DNA of 54,343 nt from Gemmatimonadetes bacterium bin94. Its GTDB lineage: Bacteria; Gemmatimonadota; Gemmatimonadetes; Longimicrobiales; Gaopeijiaceae. The position numbers and the translations under genes were made by a program. Shown here piece by piece: positions 24,227-35,494 of the stretch (positions are counted from its first letter, which is position 1; each line of letters opens with the position of its first letter). The stretch spans positions 1 through 54,343 of the forward strand of contig MPNE01000028.1 of the NCBI GenBank assembly GCA_002238865.1, in the 5' to 3' direction. Under the pieces are notes generated by a model. The model ran no database searches, was not told the origin of the DNA, and saw only the letters and a list, made by a program, of their open reading frames with translations.

Positions 24227-24931
24227 GTGAGTACGAGTGCCGAGCAACTCAAACGCACGATTCGTTGGCTTCAGGTATATGCCGCACTGATCACCGTCGC
24301 ACTTGCCGTGCTGTTCGTCAGGAGCGGGACGCCTGCGGACGGGGTACTCAGAGCACGCGGACTGATCATCGAAGACGAGGCCGGGCGCGAGAGAATCCTG
24401 ATCGGCGCCCCGGTCCCCGAGGCCGCCAACCGTGTTCGTACCGACGAAGCCCGAGTGCAGGAGGCCTGGGCATCCCGGTACCCGGACGCCGACGGCTACA
24501 TGGGCTACTACCAAGGCTATAGCCACGAAACCAACGGGCTGCTGATCCTCAGCGAGGACGGGTTTGATCGCCTCGTGCTCGGGGATCCGGTGCCCGATCC
24601 GAACATCGGCAGGCGTATCGCGCCGAGCACGGGCATGGTGATCAACGACCTCGAAGGATTCGAGCGGATGGGGTACGGCTTCAAGGTTGTGAACGGTCTC
24701 GGTCGGGTCGGTTTGGGTCTCGACACGGATCGTATCCAGGAGGGCCTGCTCTTGACCCTGGACGACGACGGGCTGCTCGGCGTCACAGTGGGTACCGGGG
24801 CAAACGGGATCTTTCTTGGCAGCGCGCCCGCCGGACACGGGTGGACCGGTCTTGCGGAAGCGTTTCAGGGGCTACTGGTCAGGCGAGACGGCGAGATCGT
24901 CCACCAGGTGAATGCCGCAAAGGGCAGGTGA
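24227..24931 (+). CDS. Membrane-anchored hypothetical protein
   Basis: The GTG at 24227 behind AAGGAG gives a 234-residue protein with one N-terminal membrane segment (LQVYAALITVALAVLFV) and an outward domain built of short repeats: LRARGLIIEDEAGRERILIGAPVP, then related strands at LLILSEDGFDRLVLGDPVP, MVINDLEGFERMGYG and LLLTLDDDGLLGVTVG. The repeated 'I-x-D-x-x-G-x-x-R-x-x-x-G' pattern suggests a beta-solenoid or single-sheet fold. I do not know a function. The longer upstream frame is unlikely because the ribosome site and membrane segment fix this start. Confidence 0.7.
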   Translation: MSTSAEQLKRTIRWLQVYAALITVALAVLFVRSGTPADGVLRARGLIIEDEAGRERILIGAPVPEAANRVRTDEARVQEAWASRYPDADGYMGYYQGYSHETNGLLILSEDGFDRLVLGDPVPDPNIGRRIAPSTGMVINDLEGFERMGYGFKVVNGLGRVGLGLDTDRIQEGLLLTLDDDGLLGVTVGTGANGIFLGSAPAGHGWTGLAEAFQGLLVRRDGEIVHQVNAAKGR

Positions 24932-24962
24932 GGCCCGCCGGCGATCGGTCGATTCCAGCAGG

Positions 24963-26354
24963 TCAGGCCACCAACTCATACACGGCCACGCTCTGCTCGT
25001 CGAACTCGCCTTCTTCAAGCAACAGCACCCAGCCCGGGCCTGCGTCGACAAGGGTCCGGCCGGACGGGATCGTGAGGCGGCGGAGCCACGCGCCGTCGGG
25101 ACCCAGCAGATGGAACTCGTCGCCTCCCATGTCCCGCCACGCGTGCGGCACTACCCACACGCTGCCGTCCGGCAGTGACAGGAGCCCTTCCGATACGTAG
25201 GCGGGAAAGCGCTCCGGCAGGTCGTCACGAATCTCCGGCCACCTTTCGCGCTCGAAGCGCCGGCGCTCCTCGGGCGTTTCGTACCGGGCCAGGTAGGCGT
25301 CCCGGTATCGGCTCAGGTGCTCGCGCGTGACCTCGAGGTCCGGCCCGGCCCACCGCGCGATGCGCGTGACGCGGCCGGTAAAGTCGACGTGTTCCAATTC
25401 GTAGTCGTCGGCCGATCCGTACCACACGCCGGTACCCGTGACCGTGAAGGCCATGTCCTTCCCCCACGTTCTCGGGCCGGAGCCGCCACCATAGTTGAAG
25501 CGCTCCGCCCCGGGGACACCCCTGGCCAGGGTGACCACGCCATCGTCCCGCTCCAGGCTCACGTCCACCTTCCAACGATAGAACTCGCCCAGCGCCACGG
25601 CTTCCGCGTCATCCCACTCGCTTTCGGGCCACTCGTCGAACACCAGATCTCCGTTCGGCGCGCAGGCGGGCTCGTTGTAGGGATTCACTTCGACTCCGGC
25701 GAGCACCCGCGTGTCGATCACGGATCCGTCCGGGCCGAGTCGCGTGATCCGGTTCTGGCTCCAGTCGAATACCGTGACCGTCGCTCCCGGGCAACCCCGC
25801 ATCAGACGGATCCCCCGGTACTCGCCCGGCCCCTCGCCCTCCCGTCCGCTCGTCCACACGTGCCGCCCGCTGGCGTCGAACATCCGGATCTCGAAGCTCG
25901 ACTCGTCCGCGACGACAACGCTCCCGTCCTCGAGCCGGACAGCGCCCGTGATGTCACCGAAAAGGAACTCGTCGGGCCCATCGAGCATGCCGACCCGCAC
26001 CAGCGGCTCGTCGGCGAGCACCAGATCCGCCTCCCGGGGGGAATCGCTCTCCACGATCGTCCGAGCAGCGTTTCGTGAGATCGCCGGCGTCGTTTCGGTC
26101 TCCGGATTCTCGCTGGTTTCCCGGTCCTCGGCCGAGGCGAGCTGCTGATCCCGGTGGGCGGAGAGTTTTGTCAGGAGCTCAGCCGGAGTCCCATAGAAGC
26201 GTAGGCGGTCGATGAGATTCTGCGCCAGATCCCCCGGTGTCAACTCCGTTTCGGCGTCCGGGATGTCGGTTGGCGGCTCTGCAACCTCGGTGATGTCGCA
26301 GGTCAGGCCGACCACGGCAAGAAGGGCAGCGGTGGCGAGGCGGGTGGCGGTCAT
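24963..26354 (-). CDS. Six-bladed beta-propeller lipoprotein with long N-terminal linker
   Basis: From the ATG at 26354 the signal MTATRLATAALLAVVGLTC ends at a lipobox. A charged linker of about 100 residues follows (glutamate- and threonine-rich), and then the propeller: LVRVGMLDGPDEFLFGDITGAVRLEDGSVVVADESSFEIRMFD (in part) and GREGEGPGEYRGI. The blade TGTGVWYGSADDYELEHVDFTG matches the isolated fragment at 22601-22711. It converges with the gene at 24227, with 31 bases between stops. The linker sets it apart from the other paralogues and may span a distance from the membrane. Confidence 0.82.
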   Translation of the reverse strand: MTATRLATAALLAVVGLTCDITEVAEPPTDIPDAETELTPGDLAQNLIDRLRFYGTPAELLTKLSAHRDQQLASAEDRETSENPETETTPAISRNAARTIVESDSPREADLVLADEPLVRVGMLDGPDEFLFGDITGAVRLEDGSVVVADESSFEIRMFDASGRHVWTSGREGEGPGEYRGIRLMRGCPGATVTVFDWSQNRITRLGPDGSVIDTRVLAGVEVNPYNEPACAPNGDLVFDEWPESEWDDAEAVALGEFYRWKVDVSLERDDGVVTLARGVPGAERFNYGGGSGPRTWGKDMAFTVTGTGVWYGSADDYELEHVDFTGRVTRIARWAGPDLEVTREHLSRYRDAYLARYETPEERRRFERERWPEIRDDLPERFPAYVSEGLLSLPDGSVWVVPHAWRDMGGDEFHLLGPDGAWLRRLTIPSGRTLVDAGPGWVLLLEEGEFDEQSVAVYELVA

Positions 26355-26527
26355 GAAAGCGCTTCTGCCTGTGAGAAAGAGCCGAAACCGTGAACGATCC
26401 TGATGTTTGGTACGACAGTCGATTGGTCGCAAGGGTTGTCTTGCCTGCTGCTTTGCAACCTTCGCCGGTTGCTGGAGCGTCGAACCAACGGTCAAGAATG
26501 AACCGATGTGATAGGAGATCCCGAAGC

Positions 26528-27314
26528 ATGGCGCGACTGTCCGTATCTCGTCATCGAGTTCCGACCACGGCGCGCTGGCCGAATCAGGCCGTTGTCGTGC
26601 TGGCCGCTCTGGTGGCCGGCCTGGCCACAGTGCCCCCCCGGTTCCTGTCCGCCCAGCTGGGGCCGACGCTCATCCTGGAAGACAGTGTTGTCCTGCGGGA
26701 GACCGATGAACACCATGTCGGACAGCCGGTCAGCCTCATCCCCGTCGGAGACGGTTCCTTTCTGATAGCCGACGGTTACTCGAACAGTGTGCTGCACTTC
26801 GATTCCCGCGGTCGGCATCAAAGGACATTCGGGCAAAAGGGTGACGGCCCCGGAGAGTTCGGGTTCGTCAGTTACGCCGGGTTTGTGGCGGGCGACGTGG
26901 TCGGCATCGGCGACGATCGGGTGTTCGAACTGGAGTTGTTCGACCTTCGTAGTGCCGCTCACATCGGGGCGGTAAGGATGAGTGCCCTGGTGGACGAGTA
27001 TGCCGTGCGCGGGGATACCATCTGGTTCGGTGGAGTCAACACGGAGAATTGGACCTCGGTCGGATCTGCCGAGGTGGACGACCTCGTCGCTGTCGCTTCC
27101 TCCGTTCTTCGTGTCGAGCGTGAGAGCGGACGGCACACAGCCCTGCCCCGACACCCTAGTCCCCACAGCCGGTGCGGGACTGCCGGAGCTCACGTTGCAG
27201 GGAAGTCGGCTCCATGTGCTGGACCAGCGACTTGCGGGCGTCGGAGTACGGACCGTAGTACGCACCTTCAGGATCGATCCCGAGAACTGCACCGGTAGAA
27301 TCGTCGAAGGGTAG
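26528..27314 (+). pseudogene. Frameshifted, shortened six-bladed propeller gene
   Basis: The first 200 codons encode a signal region (WPNQAVVVLAALVAGLATVPPRFLSAQ) and a propeller start with GQKGDGPGEF. Around 27135-27165 the reading frame changes: the continuation in the first frame is low-complexity and ends at 27298, whereas a second frame provides LPELTLQGSRLHVLDQRLAGVGVRTVVRTFRID, a sensible last blade, to the stop at 27314. Even if repaired the protein would have about 260 residues against about 380 for paralogues, so an internal deletion is likely too. Confidence 0.6.
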
Positions 27315-27324
27315 TCGGGCGTTC

Positions 27325-27609
27325 TCACCGCGAGCCCAGCCAGGGCCGGTTCACGGCGTAGCGGCCAACGGAAGTGATGCTGTCCCGCTCGACACCAATG
27401 AGCCCGCGGGCCTCCAGCCTGGCCAACGCACCCTGGACCGCCCGCCTGGACAGGCCCGTGCCCTCCGCAATCTGCCTCAGGCTCAGCTCAGCGGCCTCAT
27501 CGGCCACCTGCCGATACAGATAGAGGTAGGTCAGATAGGCGCTGGGATGCCGATCGTGCCCGACCAGATCGGGCAAGAGAACGTCGATGACATAGGCGTC
27601 GATTTCCAT
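27325..27609 (-). CDS. Winged helix-turn-helix regulator
   Basis: From the ATG at 27609 the 94-residue product reads EIDAYVIDVLLPDLVGHDRHPSAYLTYLYLYRQ, then SLRQIAEGTGLSRRAVQGALARLEARGLIGVERD, a helix-turn-helix and wing as in MarR- or replication-initiator-like regulators. No effector domain follows. The ribosome site is weak, so the start may be elsewhere. It is divergent from the VOC gene at 27743 and could regulate it. Confidence 0.75.
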   Translation of the reverse strand: MEIDAYVIDVLLPDLVGHDRHPSAYLTYLYLYRQVADEAAELSLRQIAEGTGLSRRAVQGALARLEARGLIGVERDSITSVGRYAVNRPWLGSR

Positions 27610-27742
27610 CGCCCAAAGCTGAGCGTTCCTCAGACATGTGGCAACCGTTGCACTAGCAAGCCCTTCACGCCTTGACCGCACAAGGCGCCCCGGTTTTGAC
27701 TTACGGCATTCCCAAGGAAACGCCCAGTCATGGAGGCCCCCA

Positions 27743-28108
27743 ATGATCCGAGGAATAAAGTTCACTTCCATCCCCGTCCGGAACCAGGACGCCGCGCTCG
27801 ACTTCTACACGAGCAAGCTGGGCTTCCGCGTGGCCACCGATCAGCCACTCGGTGAGCAGCGCTGGATCGAGCTGCGCATCCCCGGGGCCGACACCCGCGT
27901 CGTGCTCTACACGCCTCCCGGCCAGGAAGATCGCATCGGAACGCCGTCGAACGTGGTATTCGCGAGCGACGATGTCCGAGCCACATACAGCGAGCTGGCA
28001 GGGCGCGGTGTGGAGTTCGATGCCGAGCCACAGGAGCAGGCATGGGGCACCTTCGCGACATTCAGCGACCCCGACGGGAACCAGTTCGTGCTCTCGTCCA
28101 GACACTGA
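27743..28108 (+). CDS. VOC-family (glyoxalase-fold) protein
   Basis: The product begins IRGIKFTSIPVRNQDAALDFYTSKLGFRVATDQPLG and ends DVRATYSELAGRGVEFDAEPQEQAWGTFATFSDPDGNQFVLSS (both in part), a typical single-chain VOC protein of 121 residues with the E near the C-terminal sheet replaced by the FSDPDGN loop. These include glyoxalase I, fosfomycin resistance and extradiol dioxygenase relatives; the substrate cannot be told. GGAGG precedes the ATG. The SDR gene follows after 32 bases, so the two probably share a transcript. Confidence 0.9.
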   Translation: MIRGIKFTSIPVRNQDAALDFYTSKLGFRVATDQPLGEQRWIELRIPGADTRVVLYTPPGQEDRIGTPSNVVFASDDVRATYSELAGRGVEFDAEPQEQAWGTFATFSDPDGNQFVLSSRH

Positions 28109-28140
28109 GGGAGCTCGGGCGCTGCGCTCAAGGAGCCCGC

Positions 28141-28944
28141 ATGTCCGACTCGATCTCTCCCAGACCGGCCTTGAACGGAGCCTGTGCGCTGGTGACCGGG
28201 GCGAGCCGCGGCGTCGGGCGCGGCATCGCACAGGGTCTGCACAGCGCGGGCGCGACCGTTTACGCAAGCGGCAGATCCATCATGTCCGCCGACCTCGACG
28301 ACGCGATCGTCGGCGTAGCCTGCGATCATTCCGACGACCAGAGCGTCGACCGGCTGTTCGAACGGATTGCGGCCGAGCAGGGACGCCTCGACGTACTCGT
28401 CAACAACGCTTGGGGCGGCTATGAGAGGATGGTCGAGGACGGCCGATTCACTTGGCCGGCGCCATTCTGGAAACAACCGCTGTGGCGCTGGCGGGCGATG
28501 ATGGACGTCGGCGTGCGTGCCGCATTCGTTGCGAGCCGGCATGCCGCGCGGCTGATGGTGCCGTACCGGCACGGCCTCATCGTGAACATTTCGCAATGGG
28601 CGGCACAAAAGCACCTCGGAAACGTGATCTACGGCGTCTCGAAAGCCGCCACCGACAAGCTCACAGCAGACATGGCGGTCGAGCTCCGCGACCACGATGT
28701 CGCTGTCGTGTCCCTGTACCCGGGCCTCGTGCGGACGGAAGCAGTGCTGGCGGCCGGGGGATTTGACCTCGGCAACTCGGAGAGCCCCGAGTTCATCGGG
28801 CGAGCCGTGGCCGCGCTTGCTTGCGATCCGCAGGTCCGCCGGTGGACGGGGCAGGTGCTCGTGGCGGCTGCGCTCGGCGAACACTACGGCTTCACCGATA
28901 TCGACGGACGGTCACCCCGACCGCTCACGCTTGCCGATGTCTGA
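28141..28944 (+). CDS. Short-chain dehydrogenase/reductase (SDR)
   Basis: The Rossmann fold is clear: ALVTGASRGVGRGIA with the TGxxxGxG nucleotide-binding motif, CDHSDD, LDVLVNNAWGG (NNAG variant), the catalytic serine in IVNISQWA, and the YGVSKAATDK active-site YxxxK. It is closest in plan to DHRS1-like SDRs (NNAW, the long loop after it). It reduces or oxidises a carbonyl/alcohol with NAD(P), with substrate unknown. AAGGAG precedes the ATG, and it follows the VOC gene. Confidence 0.9.
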   Translation: MSDSISPRPALNGACALVTGASRGVGRGIAQGLHSAGATVYASGRSIMSADLDDAIVGVACDHSDDQSVDRLFERIAAEQGRLDVLVNNAWGGYERMVEDGRFTWPAPFWKQPLWRWRAMMDVGVRAAFVASRHAARLMVPYRHGLIVNISQWAAQKHLGNVIYGVSKAATDKLTADMAVELRDHDVAVVSLYPGLVRTEAVLAAGGFDLGNSESPEFIGRAVAALACDPQVRRWTGQVLVAAALGEHYGFTDIDGRSPRPLTLADV

Positions 28945-29147
28945 TCGCGATCGTGGGGCTCGATCCACCGAGACGGGTTTGTCCGCCATTTCGGGGGCAA
29001 AGTGGCGGACAACGGGACGTTTCAGCTGAAACGCATCGGCTTGCCTTCCGAGATGTTGGCAGCCAGTCTGTATCCCCGAAGTGATCACGGCGTCCGTGCA
29101 ATACCCCGGATCGCCGCGCAAGGTCGCCCAAACGAGAAACTGAAATC

Positions 29148-29516
29148 ATGAACGAATGGCTCCGTGAATGGTGGCCGCTGCTGGCTACCCTTCTGTTCCT
29201 TGTAGTCGGTTTGAGCTGGTTTGTCCTGCGACTGGTCAGGAGTACCTCGGCCGGCGACGAGAATGCGTTCGAGACCGTTTTTCGCAAGGAGATGGTGCAG
29301 CCGATCATCACGCACATCATGGCATGGACCTTCGCGATCCTCGCCGCGAGCATGATCATCACCTTCCTCGCGACGCGTGAATTCGACCGGGCCGAGGACG
29401 TGTTTGCGTACATCGTTGCCGTAATTGGTCCGATCGTCGGGTTCTGGTTCGGCTCCCGAGCCGGGGAGACCAGGAAGAGCGACGGCGACAACGAGAACAG
29501 TGGTCCGCCGATGTAA
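29148..29516 (+). CDS. Small membrane protein of unknown function
   Basis: The 122-residue product has three hydrophobic segments (WWPLLATLLFLVVGLSWFVL, MAWTFAILAASMIITFL, FAYIVAVIGPIVGFWFG) and a charged C-terminal tail rich in D, N and E. It has no recognisable domain. It stands alone between the SDR and the hydrolase genes. Confidence 0.65.
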   Translation: MNEWLREWWPLLATLLFLVVGLSWFVLRLVRSTSAGDENAFETVFRKEMVQPIITHIMAWTFAILAASMIITFLATREFDRAEDVFAYIVAVIGPIVGFWFGSRAGETRKSDGDNENSGPPM

Positions 29517-29611
29517 ACCACCCCGAGTGCCCGCTTCAACTCAGGAGAACCGCCGCTCGGGTAGCGATTTCACGGCGCGTGCCAGCGCCCAACCCTCAAC
29601 AAGAGTTCGCA

Positions 29612-30940
29612 ATGCCCATCACTACCTCACCGACCATCGTCATTCCCGGCATCACGGCGTCGGTTCTGCACGACGAGTACGAACTGCCGCCCGAGGCGGT
29701 CTGGACCGCGGTCCGTACCAAGCGCTACGACCGGATCACACTGCATCCGGAGGACCAGCGTTACGAGCTTCACGAGCCAGCCCGCGTCTCGTCCGGCGGT
29801 CCCTTTCCGCTGATCTACGAGGACCTGACCGAGGAGCTGCGAGACGGTCTGGCCGGCGAGGAAGACGAGCCGGCACCGGTCTTCCCCTTCGGGTATGACT
29901 GGCGGTTGCCGCTGGACCGGATCGAGGAGCACCTGGCCGCGCTCGTCCGAGAAGTCATCGACCGAACCCTGCTGCTGAGGCACTACAGGGACGACGAACA
30001 CTACAGGAGCAACCCGACAGTCAACCTCGTGGGCCATTCGATGGGGGGGCTTGTCATCGCGGGCTACATCGAACGCCACGGCGGCAGATACGTCAACAAG
30101 GTGGTGACCCTCGCGTCGCCGTTCCAGGGGTCGCACGAGGCGATTCTCAAACTGGCCACCGGCACCGCCGACCTCGGCGACGAATCCGGCGGGGCACGGG
30201 AACGCCGCATGGCGCGGATGACGCCAGCGCTTTACCACCTGCTGCCGAGCTTCGACGGCGCGCTCGTCGCGGACGACGGCATGGAGACGGACATCTTCCA
30301 CCCGGATGCCTGGCAACCCAGCGTGGTGCGCACGATCGTGCACCAGGTCAGGGGCTGGCGCGTTACAGGTACGGAGTTGTTCAAGGACATGCTCGACACC
30401 GCCAGGACCCACCGGCAGCGGATCTCGGAACTGAGGCTGTCGACGGGCGGCGGCGGGGAGGGCGAAGAAGGCCCTGGCGAGTCGAATGGGGACTTTGTTC
30501 GCGACGACGACTGGCTGGCCATCGCGGGTGCCGATGCGGAAACCCGGGTTTCGCTCAGGGTCGGGCGCGACGACGAGGGAAGGCCTCGCTTCCTGCTACG
30601 TTCGGACGAACGTCGAAACGACTGGGATTCGGAGGACCAGGACGCGAGGCGCAACACCGGCGACGGCACCGTACCGCTTGCCGGTGCCATCCCCCCGTTC
30701 ATGGACGAATCGCGCGTCGTCTGCGTCACGCCCGGCGACATGGGCTACTGGGAACTGCGGGACCGGGCGCTGTCCGGCCTGGGCGGCTTTCACGGCCTCG
30801 TCCCGAAAGTGAACATGCTGCACCGACTCGCAATCCGGTTTCTGTTGGGGGCGAGCGATCCCCACGGCAACACCTGGGGCCGGCGTCTGCCGGGTGTGGA
30901 TGAATGGAAACCACCGCTGGACCTCAGGGAGAGGGGGTAG
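29612..30940 (+). CDS. LCAT-like alpha/beta hydrolase (lipase/acyltransferase family)
   Basis: The product starts with TIVIPGITASVL, has FPFGYDWRLP, the nucleophile elbow GHSMGG (serine about residue 143), and TGDGTVPL near the C-terminus, where LCAT-family enzymes carry the catalytic aspartate; a histidine in GFHGLVPK is a candidate third residue. This order of motifs is that of the lecithin-cholesterol acyltransferase/phospholipase A1 group, which act on lipids. No signal peptide is visible, so it is probably cytoplasmic. A GTG at 29579 is an alternative start. The next gene follows after 14 bases. Confidence 0.8.
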   Translation: MPITTSPTIVIPGITASVLHDEYELPPEAVWTAVRTKRYDRITLHPEDQRYELHEPARVSSGGPFPLIYEDLTEELRDGLAGEEDEPAPVFPFGYDWRLPLDRIEEHLAALVREVIDRTLLLRHYRDDEHYRSNPTVNLVGHSMGGLVIAGYIERHGGRYVNKVVTLASPFQGSHEAILKLATGTADLGDESGGARERRMARMTPALYHLLPSFDGALVADDGMETDIFHPDAWQPSVVRTIVHQVRGWRVTGTELFKDMLDTARTHRQRISELRLSTGGGGEGEEGPGESNGDFVRDDDWLAIAGADAETRVSLRVGRDDEGRPRFLLRSDERRNDWDSEDQDARRNTGDGTVPLAGAIPPFMDESRVVCVTPGDMGYWELRDRALSGLGGFHGLVPKVNMLHRLAIRFLLGASDPHGNTWGRRLPGVDEWKPPLDLRERG

Positions 30941-30954
30941 CGGGAGAAGCCACA

Positions 30955-32448
<1,494 letters not shown>

Positions 32449-33761
32449 GCTGCAGGATTCCGAGGACCGCCACCGGGCTCGAACCGCACGCGCGCGACGC
32501 GCCGTACGTCGAGGGAGTCCGTTGTCGTGCCGTACAGCGCAGATTCGGTGACCCAGGGGACATCCCCGACGCTGACGCGCCGCGGCCAACGATACCGGGC
32601 CACCAGCGCGGACCCGGCGTAGACATCGGCTTCACGCATCTCCTCCCCTTCCGCGGCCGTCTTCTCGACCCACAAGCGACCGGACCGATCAAAGAAGATG
32701 TCGGCGAGCGGCGGTTTGCGGTCGGGGATCCCGAAAGGATGGTCGCGGAGGTCAAGCCGCTGGAGGTCACGGTCAATAGCGGCCTGGGCCCATTCGTGCT
32801 CGGACGGGCCGAGGCGAGGGCCAGGCAGCTGCGGCCCCTCGACTCGCGAAACCGTCCCATCCGGGTGGTGGAGGGTGACCGAGTACTCCGAGGTGACCGC
32901 TTCGGCCCACGCCCCGCCGGGGCTGTGAGCGTGTTCCCACAGCGGGCCGAACGGCTGGTAGACGAAGAACATCACCGGTGTATCGCCTATCGTGCGTTGA
33001 ACCGTGGTCGAGCCCGTCGCCTGCTTCTCCGGGCCGGCCATGATGACCGTGTCCACGGCTCCGTCGGGACCGTGATGAAGGCGCGCAGTGGCGCCCCCGT
33101 CGTCCGTCATCAGCGATCCGATGTCGACAAGCCGGCCTTCCGGATCGAAGGTGATCGGGGCGACCATGCCGATACCCACGTGAGCGATCCTGGCTCCACC
33201 GTCGTACTCCGCACTCGCGTCGTTCAGCCGGAACACACTGTATCGGGTACTCTCGCGCACCCAAAGCCCGCCCTCCGGCCCGAACGCGAGACAACAGGGC
33301 CGCGTCAGTTCGCCCGGTCCCTCTCCATAACCGCCGAAGCTGAACCGGAAGTCGCCCTCGGAACCGAAGACCCGCACCTCGCTCGACTGCAGGTCGGCGA
33401 CGAGCAGCCGCCCGCGCGTGTCCTCGACGATCGACTCGATCCTCGTGAAGAGATAGGGATCTTCACCTTCGATCTCCCCGAACTCCAGGTCGACCGTGCC
33501 ATGGAAGGTCGGGACATCACCCGGTGAGGGTTCAATGTCTCTCTCCGCGCAGCCCGCACCGAAGCAGAGCGCCAGCAGCACGGGAACGGACATGGAGGCG
33601 GTAGCGCGGGAATGTTGGTTCATCGGTCGGAACTCCAGGAGCTCGGGATGCCGGCATGCTTGTTAGACTGGGTGAGCGGGTGGTGCGTTGCGGGCGGGGT
33701 TGGGGTGGGCTTTGGGTTGGGGGCTCGCGGGAATTGGGTTCGAGTGAGGACAAAGAGTTCG

Positions 33762-34025
33762 ATGGTGCATGTTCGGATGGACACCGAGATGAAACGGAAG
33801 GCGACCGAGGCGCTCGCGGCGATGGGCCTGACAGCTTCGCAAGCCGTGCGGCTGCTGTTCCATCGCATTGCCGTCGACCAGGCGTTCCCGCTGGAACTCA
33901 AGGTTCCAAACGCGGAAACACGAGCTGCCATGGCCGAAGTTGACGAGATGGTCAACACGCGTGCGGCGCGATTCGCGAGCGCGGACGAGATGTTTGCGGA
34001 GCTTGAAGAAGCTTCCGACCGGTAA
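33762..34025 (+). CDS. DinJ/RelB-family antitoxin
   Basis: The 87-residue product (VHVRMDTEMKRKATEALAAMGLTASQAVRLLFHRIAVDQAFPLELKVPNAETRAAM, in part) is a ribbon-helix-helix antitoxin with a complete toxin-binding tail (RFASADEMFAELEEASDR). It is related to, but distinct from, the antitoxin at 13307. The toxin gene that follows is truncated, so this is an orphan antitoxin. A 16-codon stretch at 44721 is a remnant of a further close relative. Confidence 0.88.
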   Translation: MVHVRMDTEMKRKATEALAAMGLTASQAVRLLFHRIAVDQAFPLELKVPNAETRAAMAEVDEMVNTRAARFASADEMFAELEEASDR

Positions 34026-34110
34026 GCGGGCCAAGCCCCCGCGTCGGGTTGACTACTCCCGACAGTTCCTCAAGGACTGGAAGCGTCTCTCGCGTTACGG
34101 CCGATACGCA
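34003..34110 (+). pseudogene. Truncated YafQ-family toxin
   Basis: Starting from a TTG that overlaps the antitoxin gene, the frame reads KKLPTGKRAKPPRRVDYSRQFLKDWKRLSRYGRY, the N-terminal quarter of a YafQ toxin. The similarity stops at about 34110, only a few bases before the end of the propeller gene on the opposite strand, and the catalytic histidines are missing. The toxin was cut off at this junction. Confidence 0.7.
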
Positions 34111-34117
34111 TCGACAG

Positions 34118-35284
34118 CTACCCCATCGGACGGAGTGTGCGGACGGTTACCCGATGGACACCAAGCTCGTTCATCGTTCGCACGAGCATCCGGTCTCCAT
34201 CCGCATCCATCAAGACCTCGCGCACCGACATCTCCACGGAAAAAGCTTGCTGGACGCCGTCCCAGACCGTCCACTGCTGTTTCGCGTCGCCCGGCATCAA
34301 AAGGGCTCTGATCCATATCCGTCCGTTTGCGTCGACTTTGACCGCATCGATGGGCGGCAATGGACCGCGACGGGCATCGTACTGGGGTGTAGGCGGCTTC
34401 ACAAAGGGGGCCGGAAGCTCGGGGCGTCCATCCCAATCCGCCGTGAGGGAGTCCCTGATATGCGCGATCTGTCGGTCCGAGGCCACTCGTCTCCGGGAGG
34501 GCATCGGGATCCGTGCGACGATGTCGCCGCGCCGACTGTAGACCATCACGGAATCTTCCGCCGTGTCAGCGACGACCAAGCGACCCCGCGAGACCGCGAG
34601 GTGGGTCGTGTGGCCAAAAATCACGGGAATCAGACGGAGCGGATACATGGGCGGGTCGCGAACATGATTGTATTCCCTCGACGGGACCACAGCCACCAAC
34701 CGGGAAGTTCCGTCCGACGAGACCACTCGCACCTCCCTGGAGTGGCGAGCCATTCCCTGCGGCATGCTGTCCAACGGAGGTCCATTGGCGAAGACGAAGC
34801 TGCTGTCGTCCAGTGCTCCAATGAACCCTTGCCTCCGCTCGATGCTCCGGAGCGCCATCGCCTGCCGAAACTCGCCGGCTTGAGTAAAGCTGGATGCCCT
34901 GCGCAGCCGATCATCCCAGACGACGAGACCTTCCGGCACTCGCGACACCGATGGTCGTAGGGCGAGGATCTCACCGGGCCCCTCGCCGGCGCGGGGCACC
35001 TTGCGGATCCGCTCGGCATCGAGGTCAACGAACACTACTCTGCGTCTGTCCACGAACACGGCACCATCGTCCACAAACACAGCGCGAGTGAGACGGCCAA
35101 GTTCGGACAACTCGGCATCCGCGGCCCTTTCCGAGTCGAACAGGACCGGTCCCCCAATACTTCTTGTCTGGTACGCGTCACCGGACGGCGCATCATCTCG
35201 ACTTTCGGACGCATCCGGGCTCTCCAAGGCATCGCGGCATCCTCCGATGCCGGACGGACCGAAGAGCAATACCAACAGCGTCAT
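34118..35284 (-). CDS. Six-bladed beta-propeller lipoprotein
   Basis: From the ATG at 35284 the signal MTLLVLLFGPSGIGGC ends in a lipobox; a GTG at 35308 would add eight residues. The propeller has AVFVDDGAVFVDRRRVVFVDLDAERIRKV and the signature RAGEGPGEI. Later blades include TTHLAVSRGRLVVADTAEDSVMVYSRRG. It is more distant from the type A and B proteins. Its 3' end lies at the junction that truncates the YafQ gene. The function is unknown. Confidence 0.8.
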   Translation of the reverse strand: MTLLVLLFGPSGIGGCRDALESPDASESRDDAPSGDAYQTRSIGGPVLFDSERAADAELSELGRLTRAVFVDDGAVFVDRRRVVFVDLDAERIRKVPRAGEGPGEILALRPSVSRVPEGLVVWDDRLRRASSFTQAGEFRQAMALRSIERRQGFIGALDDSSFVFANGPPLDSMPQGMARHSREVRVVSSDGTSRLVAVVPSREYNHVRDPPMYPLRLIPVIFGHTTHLAVSRGRLVVADTAEDSVMVYSRRGDIVARIPMPSRRRVASDRQIAHIRDSLTADWDGRPELPAPFVKPPTPQYDARRGPLPPIDAVKVDANGRIWIRALLMPGDAKQQWTVWDGVQQAFSVEMSVREVLMDADGDRMLVRTMNELGVHRVTVRTLRPMG

Positions 35285-35494
35285 CCGGATTGCAATGTTG
35301 ACCACGATGCCAAGCCTGCGCCCCGTTGCTCCTCGGGCGTCAGCGTCTTGATGCCCACCGGGAATCTTGCGCTTCACCGTGCCTCTGCAGTTCGCTTACC
35401 AGTGCGAGGGGCTCTTGTCCGATACCGTGGGATACCCACCGGCCAGATTTCAGGTTCCGGGATCGTCCCCGGCACTCATGAATAGCGTCAACGA

